From Parvularculaceae bacterium (lineage in GTDB: Bacteria; Pseudomonadota; Alphaproteobacteria; Caulobacterales; Parvularculaceae): a stretch of 7,870 nt of DNA. Positions 1 to 6,967 of this stretch are shown here, one piece after another (positions within the stretch are counted from its first letter, which is position 1; every line of letters starts with the position of its first letter). The position numbers and the translations under genes were made by a program. The notes under the pieces are model-generated. The model did not search any database and was not told the origin of the DNA. It was given only the letters and a program-made list of their open reading frames with translations. Location: assembly GCA_004213235.1 (NCBI GenBank), contig SHAI01000120.1:1-7870 (forward strand), read 5' to 3'.

Positions 1-2
1 CG

Positions 3-122
3 CTCGCTGCGACGGAACGGCGGGTAGGCCGCCCTGAACAGGACTATGGTGCGTTCATGGCGGCGAATGCGGATCGCAAGCTGAAAGGTGCCCGCCGTAA
101 GAAATTTCTCGGGCTCTTTTAA
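3..122 (+). CDS. 3' end of an unrecognised protein (partial)
   Basis: The frame beginning at base 3 is open for 39 codons from the window edge to a TAA at 120-122. The other two plus-strand frames are broken early, with stops near 25 and 35. The tail is rich in Arg and Lys and ends in a basic stretch followed by Phe-Leu-Gly-Leu-Phe, which looks like a genuine protein C terminus. Codon third positions are mostly G or C, as in the other genes here. I do not recognise the family from so short a piece. The gene converges on the DUF302 gene, with only 37 bases between the two stop codons and a small hairpin between them. The start lies outside the window. Confidence 0.55.
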   Translation, partial: LAATERRVGRPEQDYGAFMAANADRKLKGARRKKFLGLF

Positions 123-131
123 GCAGCACTA

Positions 132-151
132 GATACGCAATGATGCGTATC
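132..151. terminator. Hairpin between convergent genes, possible weak terminator
   Basis: GATACGCA (132-139) and TGCGTATC (144-151) are perfect 8-base inverted arms around a 4-base loop. The hairpin lies between the stop codons at 122 (+) and 160 (-), where a bidirectional terminator would be expected. No T-tract follows it on either strand, so intrinsic termination is not well supported. An overlapping alternative pairing, ATGAT (140-144) with ATCAT (149-153), is also possible. Confidence 0.35.
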
Positions 152-159
152 ATGAGCAT

Positions 160-681
160 TCATGGCTTGGTAGCGTCAGCCCGAATTGCGGTCAATGCGC
201 CCGATATGCGGGCGATGCCTGGACCTTCCGGGAGGTCGAAAGCGGCCGCCTCAGCTTCAATATCCGTTGTCGCCACATGAACGTCGCCGGCACTGTCCTG
301 GTAAACCACTGCCTTCAGTGGCAGGACGATCCCCATACGCTGATCGAGTTGCAGGATTGGCGTCCCGCCCCGGGGGTTTCCAAAAATGATCAGTGTCGTC
401 GGCCGTAATTCCATATTGATGGAAGCCGCACCGGCAGCGTGATCGACGATGGCAAAAGTCTTTAAGCCGCGTGTGTCGATCGCGGCCTTCAAAGCGTTGA
501 GCGTTGCTCCAAAATCTTTGGCACTTCGGGTTGAGACCAGACGCGGTGAACCCATTGTCGGTGCCTGGTTCGCTCCAGCACTGTGCGCTTCACACGCCCT
601 GGCGCTGGTGGATGGACCTGCTGCGAAAAACACAATCGCAGAAACGGCGAGGAGAGGGGTGATATTGCGCAGCAAGTTCAT
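160..681 (-). CDS. Exported DUF302-domain protein
   Basis: This 173-residue protein starts with an apparent Sec signal peptide: a basic Arg at position 5, a hydrophobic core at about 9-21, and a likely signal peptidase I site after Ala-Arg-Ala (27-29). Cys30 follows directly, but the residues before it do not form a lipobox, so a soluble periplasmic protein is more likely than a lipoprotein. Residues from about 54 to 145 match the DUF302 family. The recognisable blocks are the LKTFAIVDHAAGA segment, the LRPTTLIIFGNPRGGT core (about 92-107) and the LPLKAVVYQDSAGDVHV segment. The biochemical role of DUF302 proteins is not established. The start is supported by GGAG six bases upstream of the ATG. 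The gene lies 165 bases downstream of the phospholipase gene on the same strand. Co-transcription is possible, but the gap is long and may hold its own promoter. I found no clear -35/-10 pair there. Confidence 0.85.
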   Translation of the reverse strand: MNLLRNITPLLAVSAIVFFAAGPSTSARACEAHSAGANQAPTMGSPRLVSTRSAKDFGATLNALKAAIDTRGLKTFAIVDHAAGAASINMELRPTTLIIFGNPRGGTPILQLDQRMGIVLPLKAVVYQDSAGDVHVATTDIEAEAAAFDLPEGPGIARISGALTAIRADATKP

Positions 682-846
682 GGCGATCTCCGTTCGACTT
701 GGCTTTCGGCATTAAGACCAGAGGCGAGGAAGCTGGCGCAGTCAAGCGGTTGGTGGGCGCGATCTGATCATAATTGCCCGTTTGTAGGCCGATAGTTATA
801 CAGTGAACCCTCGCGCTACCGGCGAAAAATAAATCTGTATTGCTGG

Positions 847-1806
847 CTACCGGTCTAATAACGCGTTTATGTCCGCTGCGGCATTCATCACCGCGAGATA
901 TCCCTTCTCGATAAATTCATCTGCCCTGTCAAAGGAAGTCGGCATGGCGTCGCGCATATCGGGCGTAAGAAGGATATCTGGCCTCTCGGCGTGCAGGCGC
1001 GCGCGCGCCAGATGCATCTGAAAAATATCTGCTGCAGCATAGGCCGTTTCGAATAATTGTGGTTTCGACAAATGCCGCGCTTTCGCCAGAGATAGCCCTT
1101 GTCTAACCCTTTTCTGGGTATCGGCAATGAACATCCGAACCGCAGCCGTGAGGCTGGCATCTTCCAGTTCCTGGCGCGCCGGGATAATTGCCGGCACGCT
1201 CGGGGGTGGTGGATTAAACCTGTCCAGGACCCGTGGGACAGCATTCAAATCAACAGCAATGACGACGTCAGCTCCCATTGTCCGTGCGAGCGATACCGGC
1301 GTCGGGTTGGCAACCGCGCCATCAATCAGCCATCGATCATCCCGGCGCACGGCATGAAACAGGACCGGTATGGCGCTGGAAGCGCGCAGGGCGTCAACCA
1401 AAGAGCCGTCTCGCAACCAGATTTCCTCCCCGGTGCCAAGGTCTGCTGCAACGGCGGCAAACTCGACGGGCAGGTCTTTGATATCGCAATCATATTCGCG
1501 AAACGCCTCAAACGCGGCGGCGCTGTTCACCAGGCCGCCGGGGCCAATGGCGAGCGAAAATGCAGAGATCGCCGAGAGCGGGCCAAGCTCGCGCGCCCAA
1601 CGCTCAAAGGCCGGGAGTGCCCCACAAAGATATGCCCCGCCCACAAGCGCGCCAACGGAACACCCTGCAATCAGGTCAGGTTTTACGTTGATTTCCTCCA
1701 ATGCCTGGAGAACGCCAATATGTGCCCATCCACGCGCTGCGCCCGCGCTGAGGGCAAGTCCAAGGCGTTTGTTATTCTTGGGGGGTGTCGATGGTTCCGC
1801 GGGCAT
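847..1806 (-). CDS. Patatin-like phospholipase (RssA-type)
   Basis: This 319-residue protein is a predicted serine acyl hydrolase acting on phospholipids or other lipid esters through a Ser-Asp dyad. All the patatin landmarks are present. The oxyanion-hole loop is the SAGAARGWAHIGVL segment (about 20-33). The nucleophile elbow is Gly-Cys-Ser-Val-Gly, with Ser50 as nucleophile. An Ala-Ser-Ser-Ala-Ile-Pro block lies near 142-147, and the catalytic Asp is Asp162 in Asp-Gly-Ala. Residues from about 195 to 319 form a less conserved, mostly helical tail. No signal peptide or membrane segment is seen, so the protein is probably cytoplasmic or peripheral to the membrane. Its length is typical of the bacterial RssA-like group. 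The ATG at 1806 is preceded by AGGA at a spacing of about seven bases. The gene is divergent from the amidohydrolase, with 139 bases between the starts. The physiological substrate cannot be read from sequence. Confidence 0.92.
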   Translation of the reverse strand: MPAEPSTPPKNNKRLGLALSAGAARGWAHIGVLQALEEINVKPDLIAGCSVGALVGGAYLCGALPAFERWARELGPLSAISAFSLAIGPGGLVNSAAAFEAFREYDCDIKDLPVEFAAVAADLGTGEEIWLRDGSLVDALRASSAIPVLFHAVRRDDRWLIDGAVANPTPVSLARTMGADVVIAVDLNAVPRVLDRFNPPPPSVPAIIPARQELEDASLTAAVRMFIADTQKRVRQGLSLAKARHLSKPQLFETAYAAADIFQMHLARARLHAERPDILLTPDMRDAMPTSFDRADEFIEKGYLAVMNAAADINALLDR

Positions 1807-1815
1807 GTCGAAATC

Positions 1816-1932
1816 CTATTGCACCTTTGTTCCCATTTCCACCGGCTTTACTGCGACCTCAACGCAAGCTTCCGGCTGCCATTGTGACTTGCTGGCGTTG
1901 GCTACACGCCGCAAAATATCTTCACCGGCCAC
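1816..1932 (-). CDS. Possible small ORF upstream of the phospholipase gene
   Basis: A GTG at 1932 opens a 38-codon frame ending in TAG at 1818-1816. It lies in the same frame as the phospholipase and stops just three codons before that gene's ATG. The predicted peptide is mixed and protein-like (Ala-Gly-Glu-Asp-Ile-Leu-Arg-Arg near the start, a Trp-Gln-Pro-Glu stretch in the middle). It matches no family I recognise. Against it, there is no Shine-Dalgarno sequence before the GTG, the length is easily reached by chance, and it covers nearly all of the space where the divergent promoters should be. It could be a short leader peptide, a separate small protein, or nothing. Confidence 0.15.
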   Translation of the reverse strand: MAGEDILRRVANASKSQWQPEACVEVAVKPVEMGTKVQ

Positions 1933-1945
1933 GGAGATTTAAGCA

Positions 1946-3853
1946 ATGACACAGCGTAAGCTGAAATTTGACCGCCTGATAAAAAACGCGCTCGTTTTCG
2001 ATGGAACAGGCACCGCCCCGTTTAAAGGCGATCTGGCAATCCGCGATGGTAAAGTTGCGGCCATCGGGCGGGAACTCCCTGACGATGACGCAGCAGATGT
2101 GGTCGATGCGGAGGGGCAATGGTTGATGCCCGGCCTTTTGGACATTCACACCCACTATGATCTTGAACTGGAGTTAAGCCCGGGACTGCCGGAATCTGTA
2201 CGCCATGGCACGACAACGGTTGTGGTGGCAAATTGTTCGCTCGGGCTTGCCTTTGGTGCCCAGCGCGATGATGGCGATGATCCGATTGTTGATTGTTTTG
2301 CACGTGTAGAGAATATTCCAAAGCCGGTACTAAAACGGATCGCCGACAAGGTGACATGGTCTGACTCTGGCGACTATTTGGCCCATCTGGACACATTGAA
2401 GCTTGGTCCTAATGTCGTGCCGATGATCCCTTATTCCATGCTCCGGATTGCGGCGATGGGGGTTACCCCCTCTGTCTCGCGTGATCCAAATGAAGGGGAA
2501 TTGCGGGAAATGGAACGGCTTCTCGAAAAGGGCATGACTGAAGGGTATGCTGGCTTTTCATCGGATAATTTGCCGTTTCACTATCTCGCAAATGATCCGA
2601 ACCGGGAAAAACGTATCCCATCCCAATATGCGGGTTTTAAAGAATTGAAGCGCCTGACGGATGTTGTTCGCCGTTATGGCCGCGTATGGCAGGCCACACC
2701 GCCGACCGATAACCCATTAAAAGTGTTCCGGACATTTTTGCTGACAAGTGGTCGTTTCTATAAAAAGGCGTTGAAAATCACGGCTGTCGCGGCGCTTGAT
2801 CTGCACTCAAACCGAAATATCATTCGCAGTGCCTATACATTGGCCCGGATTTTAAACTCGCCAATCGTCAAGGGCCAATTCTATCTTCAAAGCCTTTGTG
2901 CCCGGTTTAAGGTGTTCAGCGATGGGCCTGTATCGCCTTTGGCTGAAGAGGCACCGGCCTTGCGTGAATTGATGATGCTTGACCTGGAAGATGATGCAGG
3001 GCGGGCAGCACTTTATGCGGACCCGGCGTTTGAGGCCAGGTTCAAGGACATGTGGCGCATTGGTAAATCAGGTTACGGATTAGACCGTATCAAGCGGTTT
3101 TTACGGATTGAAGACCTCGCCTTGCGGCGCGATATTTCTGAAATGACGGTCGAGCAGGTGCCGGTAGAAGGCTGGGCCGGGGATAGTTTTGCAGATATCT
3201 TTGCACGCCTGAAAACCTATCAGACGACGCGCGAGGGCGCTAAAAATGACTCTGAACGCCAGGCATTTGATGGTTTTCCAGTCGTCGCTGATGATGCGGA
3301 CTTTGTTTTTCATTTATTCAAAACCTATGACCGAGCGCTGATTTGGTCGACGGTAAGCGCCAATGTGGACATCGATAAGATACGCAAGGTTACGATGAGT
3401 CCGACATTCCTTCCCGGCTTTGCAGATTCCGGTGCCCATCTGACGAATTTGGCGTTTTATGATGTCAATCTCCGTGCACTGAAAGCCGCTGATGAGACGC
3501 GCGGAATCGATGGCGTTGCGTTTATGGTCAAGCGCCTGACGCACGACGCTGCGGCGGTGTTTGGTGTGGACGCGGGACGACTGGACCCAGGTGCGCAAGC
3601 TGACTTTATTTTGATCAATCCGGCAGCGCTGCGCCAGCATGATGGAGAGAAGCATACCGTGCGCATCCATCGCGCGCTCTTCGATCACGAGCAATTGGTC
3701 AATCGCTCTGATGGTGTCGTTGCCTCGGTCAATATTGCTGGCGTCGAGGTCTGGTCTGGTAATGACTTTACCGATCAATTCGAGCAGGAAAAATTAGGCA
3801 ATGTCCTGCGCGCAATTCCGGAAAATGAAGGGCTGGACGAGAAAGCCGCCTGA
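1946..3853 (+). CDS. Amidohydrolase, N-acyl-D-amino-acid deacylase-like
   Basis: This 635-residue member of the metal-dependent amidohydrolase superfamily (amidohydrolase_3, D-aminoacylase branch) probably hydrolyses an amide or N-acyl bond in the cytoplasm. An N-terminal beta-sandwich portion (about 8-60, with a VFDGTG start and an AIRDGKVAAIG strand) leads into a TIM barrel. The barrel has Asp-Ile-His-Thr-His (metal ligands His68 and His70), an Asn-Cys-Ser segment with Cys97 at the place of the D-aminoacylase metal-bridging Cys, and Phe-Ala-Asp-Ser-Gly-Ala-His (catalytic Asp494). The sandwich closes near 548-605. The two later metal-binding His of characterised D-aminoacylases are not visible: the expected places read Val-Trp-Gln-Ala-Thr-Pro (about 247-252) and Lys-Ile-Thr-Ala-Val (277-281). 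The protein is also longer than the roughly 480-residue classical enzymes. A related amidohydrolase subgroup may share these traits, so the substrate is uncertain. GGAG lies about nine bases before the ATG. Confidence 0.85.
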   Translation: MTQRKLKFDRLIKNALVFDGTGTAPFKGDLAIRDGKVAAIGRELPDDDAADVVDAEGQWLMPGLLDIHTHYDLELELSPGLPESVRHGTTTVVVANCSLGLAFGAQRDDGDDPIVDCFARVENIPKPVLKRIADKVTWSDSGDYLAHLDTLKLGPNVVPMIPYSMLRIAAMGVTPSVSRDPNEGELREMERLLEKGMTEGYAGFSSDNLPFHYLANDPNREKRIPSQYAGFKELKRLTDVVRRYGRVWQATPPTDNPLKVFRTFLLTSGRFYKKALKITAVAALDLHSNRNIIRSAYTLARILNSPIVKGQFYLQSLCARFKVFSDGPVSPLAEEAPALRELMMLDLEDDAGRAALYADPAFEARFKDMWRIGKSGYGLDRIKRFLRIEDLALRRDISEMTVEQVPVEGWAGDSFADIFARLKTYQTTREGAKNDSERQAFDGFPVVADDADFVFHLFKTYDRALIWSTVSANVDIDKIRKVTMSPTFLPGFADSGAHLTNLAFYDVNLRALKAADETRGIDGVAFMVKRLTHDAAAVFGVDAGRLDPGAQADFILINPAALRQHDGEKHTVRIHRALFDHEQLVNRSDGVVASVNIAGVEVWSGNDFTDQFEQEKLGNVLRAIPENEGLDEKAA

Positions 3854-3902
3854 AGCCCGGGTATTGTTTGTCAGCGGGGCACCATGGGCGCCGCGAGATC
3901 CG

Positions 3903-3927
3903 GCCAGTAGGCCTTTTTCCCACTGGC
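3903..3927 (+). terminator. Stem-loop between amidohydrolase and cckA
   Basis: GCCAGTAGG (3903-3911) pairs with CCCACTGGC (3919-3927) with one A-C mismatch, giving nine paired positions less one around a seven-base T-rich loop. It lies 50 bases after the amidohydrolase stop and about 80 bases before the cckA start. It could end the amidohydrolase transcript or shape the cckA leader. The T-run is in the loop rather than after the stem, so it is not a canonical intrinsic terminator. Confidence 0.25.
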
Positions 3928-4000
3928 GTACGGCAACGAAGCAGCCCACGATTGCAGCGAGTATTGGCGTGTTTTCATGTGGCGCGCCATCGCACGTTGC

Positions 4001-4005
4001 GAGGA
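4001..4005 (+). promoter_or_regulatory. Ribosome-binding site that sets the cckA start
   Basis: GAGGA lies three bases before the ATG at 4009. The frame stays open upstream to a TTG at 3868, and another in-frame ATG occurs at 4048. Neither has a comparable purine-rich site, and the upstream stretch translates into a basic, low-quality sequence. I therefore take 4009 as the start. Confidence 0.6.
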
Positions 4006-4008
4006 AAA

Positions 4009-6864
4009 ATGAGCGTCTCAAAAGAGTCGGCCGGTGGTGCCGCCATAATGTCCCAGCTCGAAACCAGTGGTGACGCGCGCGCCGATGGTGTTTTGGGCGG
4101 GCAAGGTGATGACACGGTTGCCGGAGAAAACGCGCCCGGCGGGGGCCAGGCCCATAACCCGGTAGAGGTGCCCATTGATGGGGTGCTACCGAACGAAGCG
4201 GTTGGGTCCGCGAAGGACGTTCCGCCTCGCCCGCCATCGCCTGATGACGTTGCGGCAATGTTAAAGGCGGCAGAACATAAGACAGAACAACGCGCAGAGA
4301 AAACGGGCGATGCCCCAAAGGCGCGCTTATTGCAATTTATCACCCTGCTGTTCCTGTGGGGCGGATTGGTCATCGCCATTGCCAGTGCCTTTTATCTACT
4401 TGTCTATAGCGGTGTTGATCCATTGGCGGCGCTCAGCGCCACAGGCGTCTTGATCGCGGCAGGCTTCATCGTTGTTGGCGTATCCCGTCCGGATTTGATT
4501 GCGCGGTTTTTTTCCAATGAAGCGCGCCGCATCCCGAAGGTGCAGCGCGGCCGGGATATGCTCGACGATCCCGCCAGGCTGGCTGATCTGAACGCATTGG
4601 ATGGATTGGGCATTGCCGAACTGGTTCTTGAAGGTGACGGGGATGCGCGATTGATTACCCGGCCCGATGGCGTGGTCGTGTATGCCAATGGCGCATATGT
4701 CCGCCTTGCAGAGGGGGCAGGGGTCATCAACAATCACGATCTTCCGCCGCGGATTGATCGTTTGTTCTCTGAACAGGGCGCTGACGCAGCGAAAATCTAC
4801 AAGCTTTGCCGTGCGGCAAAGACAGGCGGGGTAAGACAGGAAATCGTCTTTCAACGCATGGGCACTTCCGACGGTGGTGTACAACGGCGTTTTGAAGTCG
4901 CCGTGAAGCCAATAAATGCGGGCCAGCCCTTCGCGAGCTGGCGAATAAGGGAATTAACCGCCGAAACCCAGCCGCAGGACACGCTCAGTGAAGCCTTTGC
5001 GGCTGCGCCAGATCCGATATTAGCCATTGATCGCGGCGGACGCATTGCCTGGTCGAATAAAGCAGCGCGCGCGCGATTTGGTAATGAAGCTGGCCCCGCC
5101 GCCCTCGGCGATATTGTTCTTGGTGAGACGGCCGACCTTGCTGCGCACCTTTGGAAGTGTGATGGCGTTGAAGAAAAAGCGCGCCTTCGCATTGAGGGGG
5201 ACCGCATAGCGGAGGGTAAGTTTTCCGCGTTCCGCCGCGCCGGTGTCGGTGAGGGGTTCGTTTATGTTCGCCTCGCTGAGGACGTCTTTGATAAGCAGGA
5301 AACAACCTCTGATTCCGTCGCCGGTGAGGTCGCAGACGCACCCTTCGGCGTTGCTATTGTCCAGGGCGAGTTAAATCGCGATGCAAAAATAATAGAAGCG
5401 AATGCAGCCTTTTGGGACTCCTTTGCCTCGGCAAAAAAAATGACAACCCTGTCGCGTTGCCTGCCAAGCGAGGCCATTAGTGAACTCGCGGCAGAAGCGC
5501 GCCGTAAAACATCAAACGCCCTGCCCCGCCCTGTCGATGCCATCATAATGGTTGATGGTGAAAAGAAGAGTGCGCGGACGTTTTCCATCTATGCGCGACC
5601 CATACGCCGTCGTCGCGGCGGCTATGGTGTGAAGCGAACCCTTCTGTATACGGTTGAAATTACTGAACAGAAGCGAATGCAGGAAGATCATTTTCAGGAT
5701 CAAAAACTAAAAGCCATCGGAAACATCGCTGGCGAAGTGGCGCATGATTTCAACAATCTGCTGCAGGTTGTCCTCTCCAGTTGTGAAGATCTTCTCATCA
5801 GTCACCCCGCAGGCGACCCGGCATATGAAGATCTGGTTCAGATCCGCCAGAACGCACAACGCGCTGCGAATTTGACGCGGCAATTGCTGGCCTATTCCAG
5901 AAAGCAGACCCTCTCGGGGCGTGTTCTTTCAATTACAGATCTTCTGGTGGATTTCTCCCGCTTCCTTGACCGCGCTGTGGGGGAAAATGTTCGTCTGGAA
6001 TTGGAAAACGGTCGAAGCCTGCCGCTGGTGAAGATCGATCGTAATCAGTTTGAAAATGCACTCATGAACCTCGCGGTGAATGCGCGAGACGCGATGGCAC
6101 CAAATGGCGGCGATGTGAAGATCGAAACCAGATATCTGCCACAGGCGGAAATGGCGAATATCGATGTGCCGAATCTGAGAGATCAAGACCATCTGTTAAT
6201 CACGGTCAAGGATAGCGGCCCAGGCATCCCAAAAGAGATCATTACCAAGATTTTTGACCCCTTCTTCACCACGAAGGAGGAAGGTAAAGGCACCGGGCTT
6301 GGTCTATCGGCGGTTCAGGGCGTAATTGGCCAGATGGGCGGCGCAATTACCGTGTCCAATCGGGATGAGGGTGGTGCCCAATTTTGCATATATCTTCCCG
6401 CGCATGAGGGCGAAGAAGAGGGTGTCATGCCGGCGATAGCGCCGCCACCGCCCCCTGCAAAAGATGTTGATTATTCTGGTGCCGGACGAATTCTCGTCGT
6501 GGAGGATGAGCCGGGTGTTCGACTGGTTGTCAAACGCACGCTGCAAAAGGCCGGCTATGAAGTTGTGGTTGCCGACGATGGGTGCGATGCCCTTGAGCTC
6601 CTCGAAGAAGACGCTGAATTTGATCTTGTCATCAGCGATATCATGATGCCGGAAATCGACGGTCCGACCATGATTGCACAGGCGCGCGAAAAACATGACC
6701 TCGGTGCGGCAGTCATATTCATGTCCGGCTATGCCGAAGCAGCGGTCCGCGAACAATTGGATGCGACCGAGGATGCTAGATTTATCCAGAAGCCATTCCA
6801 GAACGCGGATTTGGGCGTGCTCGTTAAAAGTGCCATTTACGGAGACGATGCGCCGCGGACATAG
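4009..6864 (+). CDS. cckA: Cell-cycle hybrid histidine kinase CckA
   Basis: CckA is the membrane kinase/phosphatase that feeds phosphate through ChpT to CtrA and CpdR, controlling the alphaproteobacterial cell cycle. From the ATG at 4009 the protein has 951 residues. Residues 1-105 are acidic, Pro/Gly-rich and probably disordered. Two membrane segments follow (about 107-133 and 138-158), then three PAS-like segments (about 210-315, 326-423 and 442-553). The dimerisation domain has phospho-acceptor His579 in Val-Ala-His-Asp-Phe-Asn-Asn-Leu-Leu, followed by the RQLLAYSRKQTL segment seen in CckA proteins. The ATPase domain has its N-box around Asn691, DSGPGI at 735-740, FDPFFTTK at 749-756 and GKGTGLGL at 759-766. 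A proline-run linker (about 811-816) leads to a receiver domain with Glu832/Asp833, phospho-acceptor Asp877, Ser906 and Lys928. All catalytic residues are present, so kinase, phosphatase and receiver function are expected. The protein is much longer than the roughly 690-residue Caulobacter CckA. A paralogous hybrid kinase is the main alternative. Confidence 0.85.
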   Translation: MSVSKESAGGAAIMSQLETSGDARADGVLGGQGDDTVAGENAPGGGQAHNPVEVPIDGVLPNEAVGSAKDVPPRPPSPDDVAAMLKAAEHKTEQRAEKTGDAPKARLLQFITLLFLWGGLVIAIASAFYLLVYSGVDPLAALSATGVLIAAGFIVVGVSRPDLIARFFSNEARRIPKVQRGRDMLDDPARLADLNALDGLGIAELVLEGDGDARLITRPDGVVVYANGAYVRLAEGAGVINNHDLPPRIDRLFSEQGADAAKIYKLCRAAKTGGVRQEIVFQRMGTSDGGVQRRFEVAVKPINAGQPFASWRIRELTAETQPQDTLSEAFAAAPDPILAIDRGGRIAWSNKAARARFGNEAGPAALGDIVLGETADLAAHLWKCDGVEEKARLRIEGDRIAEGKFSAFRRAGVGEGFVYVRLAEDVFDKQETTSDSVAGEVADAPFGVAIVQGELNRDAKIIEANAAFWDSFASAKKMTTLSRCLPSEAISELAAEARRKTSNALPRPVDAIIMVDGEKKSARTFSIYARPIRRRRGGYGVKRTLLYTVEITEQKRMQEDHFQDQKLKAIGNIAGEVAHDFNNLLQVVLSSCEDLLISHPAGDPAYEDLVQIRQNAQRAANLTRQLLAYSRKQTLSGRVLSITDLLVDFSRFLDRAVGENVRLELENGRSLPLVKIDRNQFENALMNLAVNARDAMAPNGGDVKIETRYLPQAEMANIDVPNLRDQDHLLITVKDSGPGIPKEIITKIFDPFFTTKEEGKGTGLGLSAVQGVIGQMGGAITVSNRDEGGAQFCIYLPAHEGEEEGVMPAIAPPPPPAKDVDYSGAGRILVVEDEPGVRLVVKRTLQKAGYEVVVADDGCDALELLEEDAEFDLVISDIMMPEIDGPTMIAQAREKHDLGAAVIFMSGYAEAAVREQLDATEDARFIQKPFQNADLGVLVKSAIYGDDAPRT

Positions 6865-6932
6865 TCTTGTGCGTCTGGCTATGCTGGTTGACTGCGTTCT
6901 TGTTGAAAACTCGCGCTTAGCCCGGCGTTCCT

Positions 6933-6945
6933 TTTGACCGTCAAA
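6933..6945. promoter_or_regulatory. Perfect palindrome upstream of dnaQ, possible operator
   Basis: TTTGACCGTCAAA is a perfect inverted repeat with six-base arms around a single central C. It lies 22 bases before the dnaQ ATG and 68 bases after the cckA stop. The left arm contains TTGACC, which resembles a -35 box, but no acceptable -10 element lies 16-18 bases downstream. A dimeric repressor site is possible. The binding protein is unknown. Confidence 0.25.
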
Positions 6946-6967
6946 GCGCGTTAAACTCAGCCCCGTT

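Noticed and set aside
717..745. Possible promoter for the DUF302 gene (TTGACT at 745-740, minus strand)
   Set aside because: The -35 match is good, but the hexamers 16-18 bases downstream (such as TCTGGT) do not resemble a -10 box.
815..853. GCTACCGG repeated at 815-822 and 846-853
   Set aside because: Two 8-base direct copies, one overlapping the phospholipase stop, with no third copy or symmetry. This is likely chance.
1099..1942. Long plus-strand open frames (up to 262 codons) opposite the phospholipase
   Set aside because: They are antisense to a gene with a full set of patatin motifs, lack recognisable domains, and are typical shadow frames at this base composition.
2458..2470. GGGGGT-T-ACCCCC inverted repeat
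   Set aside because: It lies inside the amidohydrolase coding Gly-Val-Thr-Pro. It is short and probably a codon coincidence.
3314..3778. A 154-codon minus-strand frame inside the amidohydrolase
   Set aside because: No domain, no ribosome-binding site seen, and the plus-strand frame here carries the conserved Asp-Ser-Gly-Ala-His motif and barrel end.
3868..4008. N-terminal extension of CckA from a TTG at 3868
   Set aside because: The extra 47 residues are basic and unlike the acidic region that follows, the start codon is poor, and a GAGGA site precedes the ATG at 4009.
6888..6962. Possible sigma-70 promoters for dnaQ (TTGACT at 6888, TTGAAA at 6903, TTGACC at 6934)
   Set aside because: None has an acceptable -10 element at 16-18 bases. 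The TTAAAC at 6951-6956 is a poor match and at the wrong spacing.
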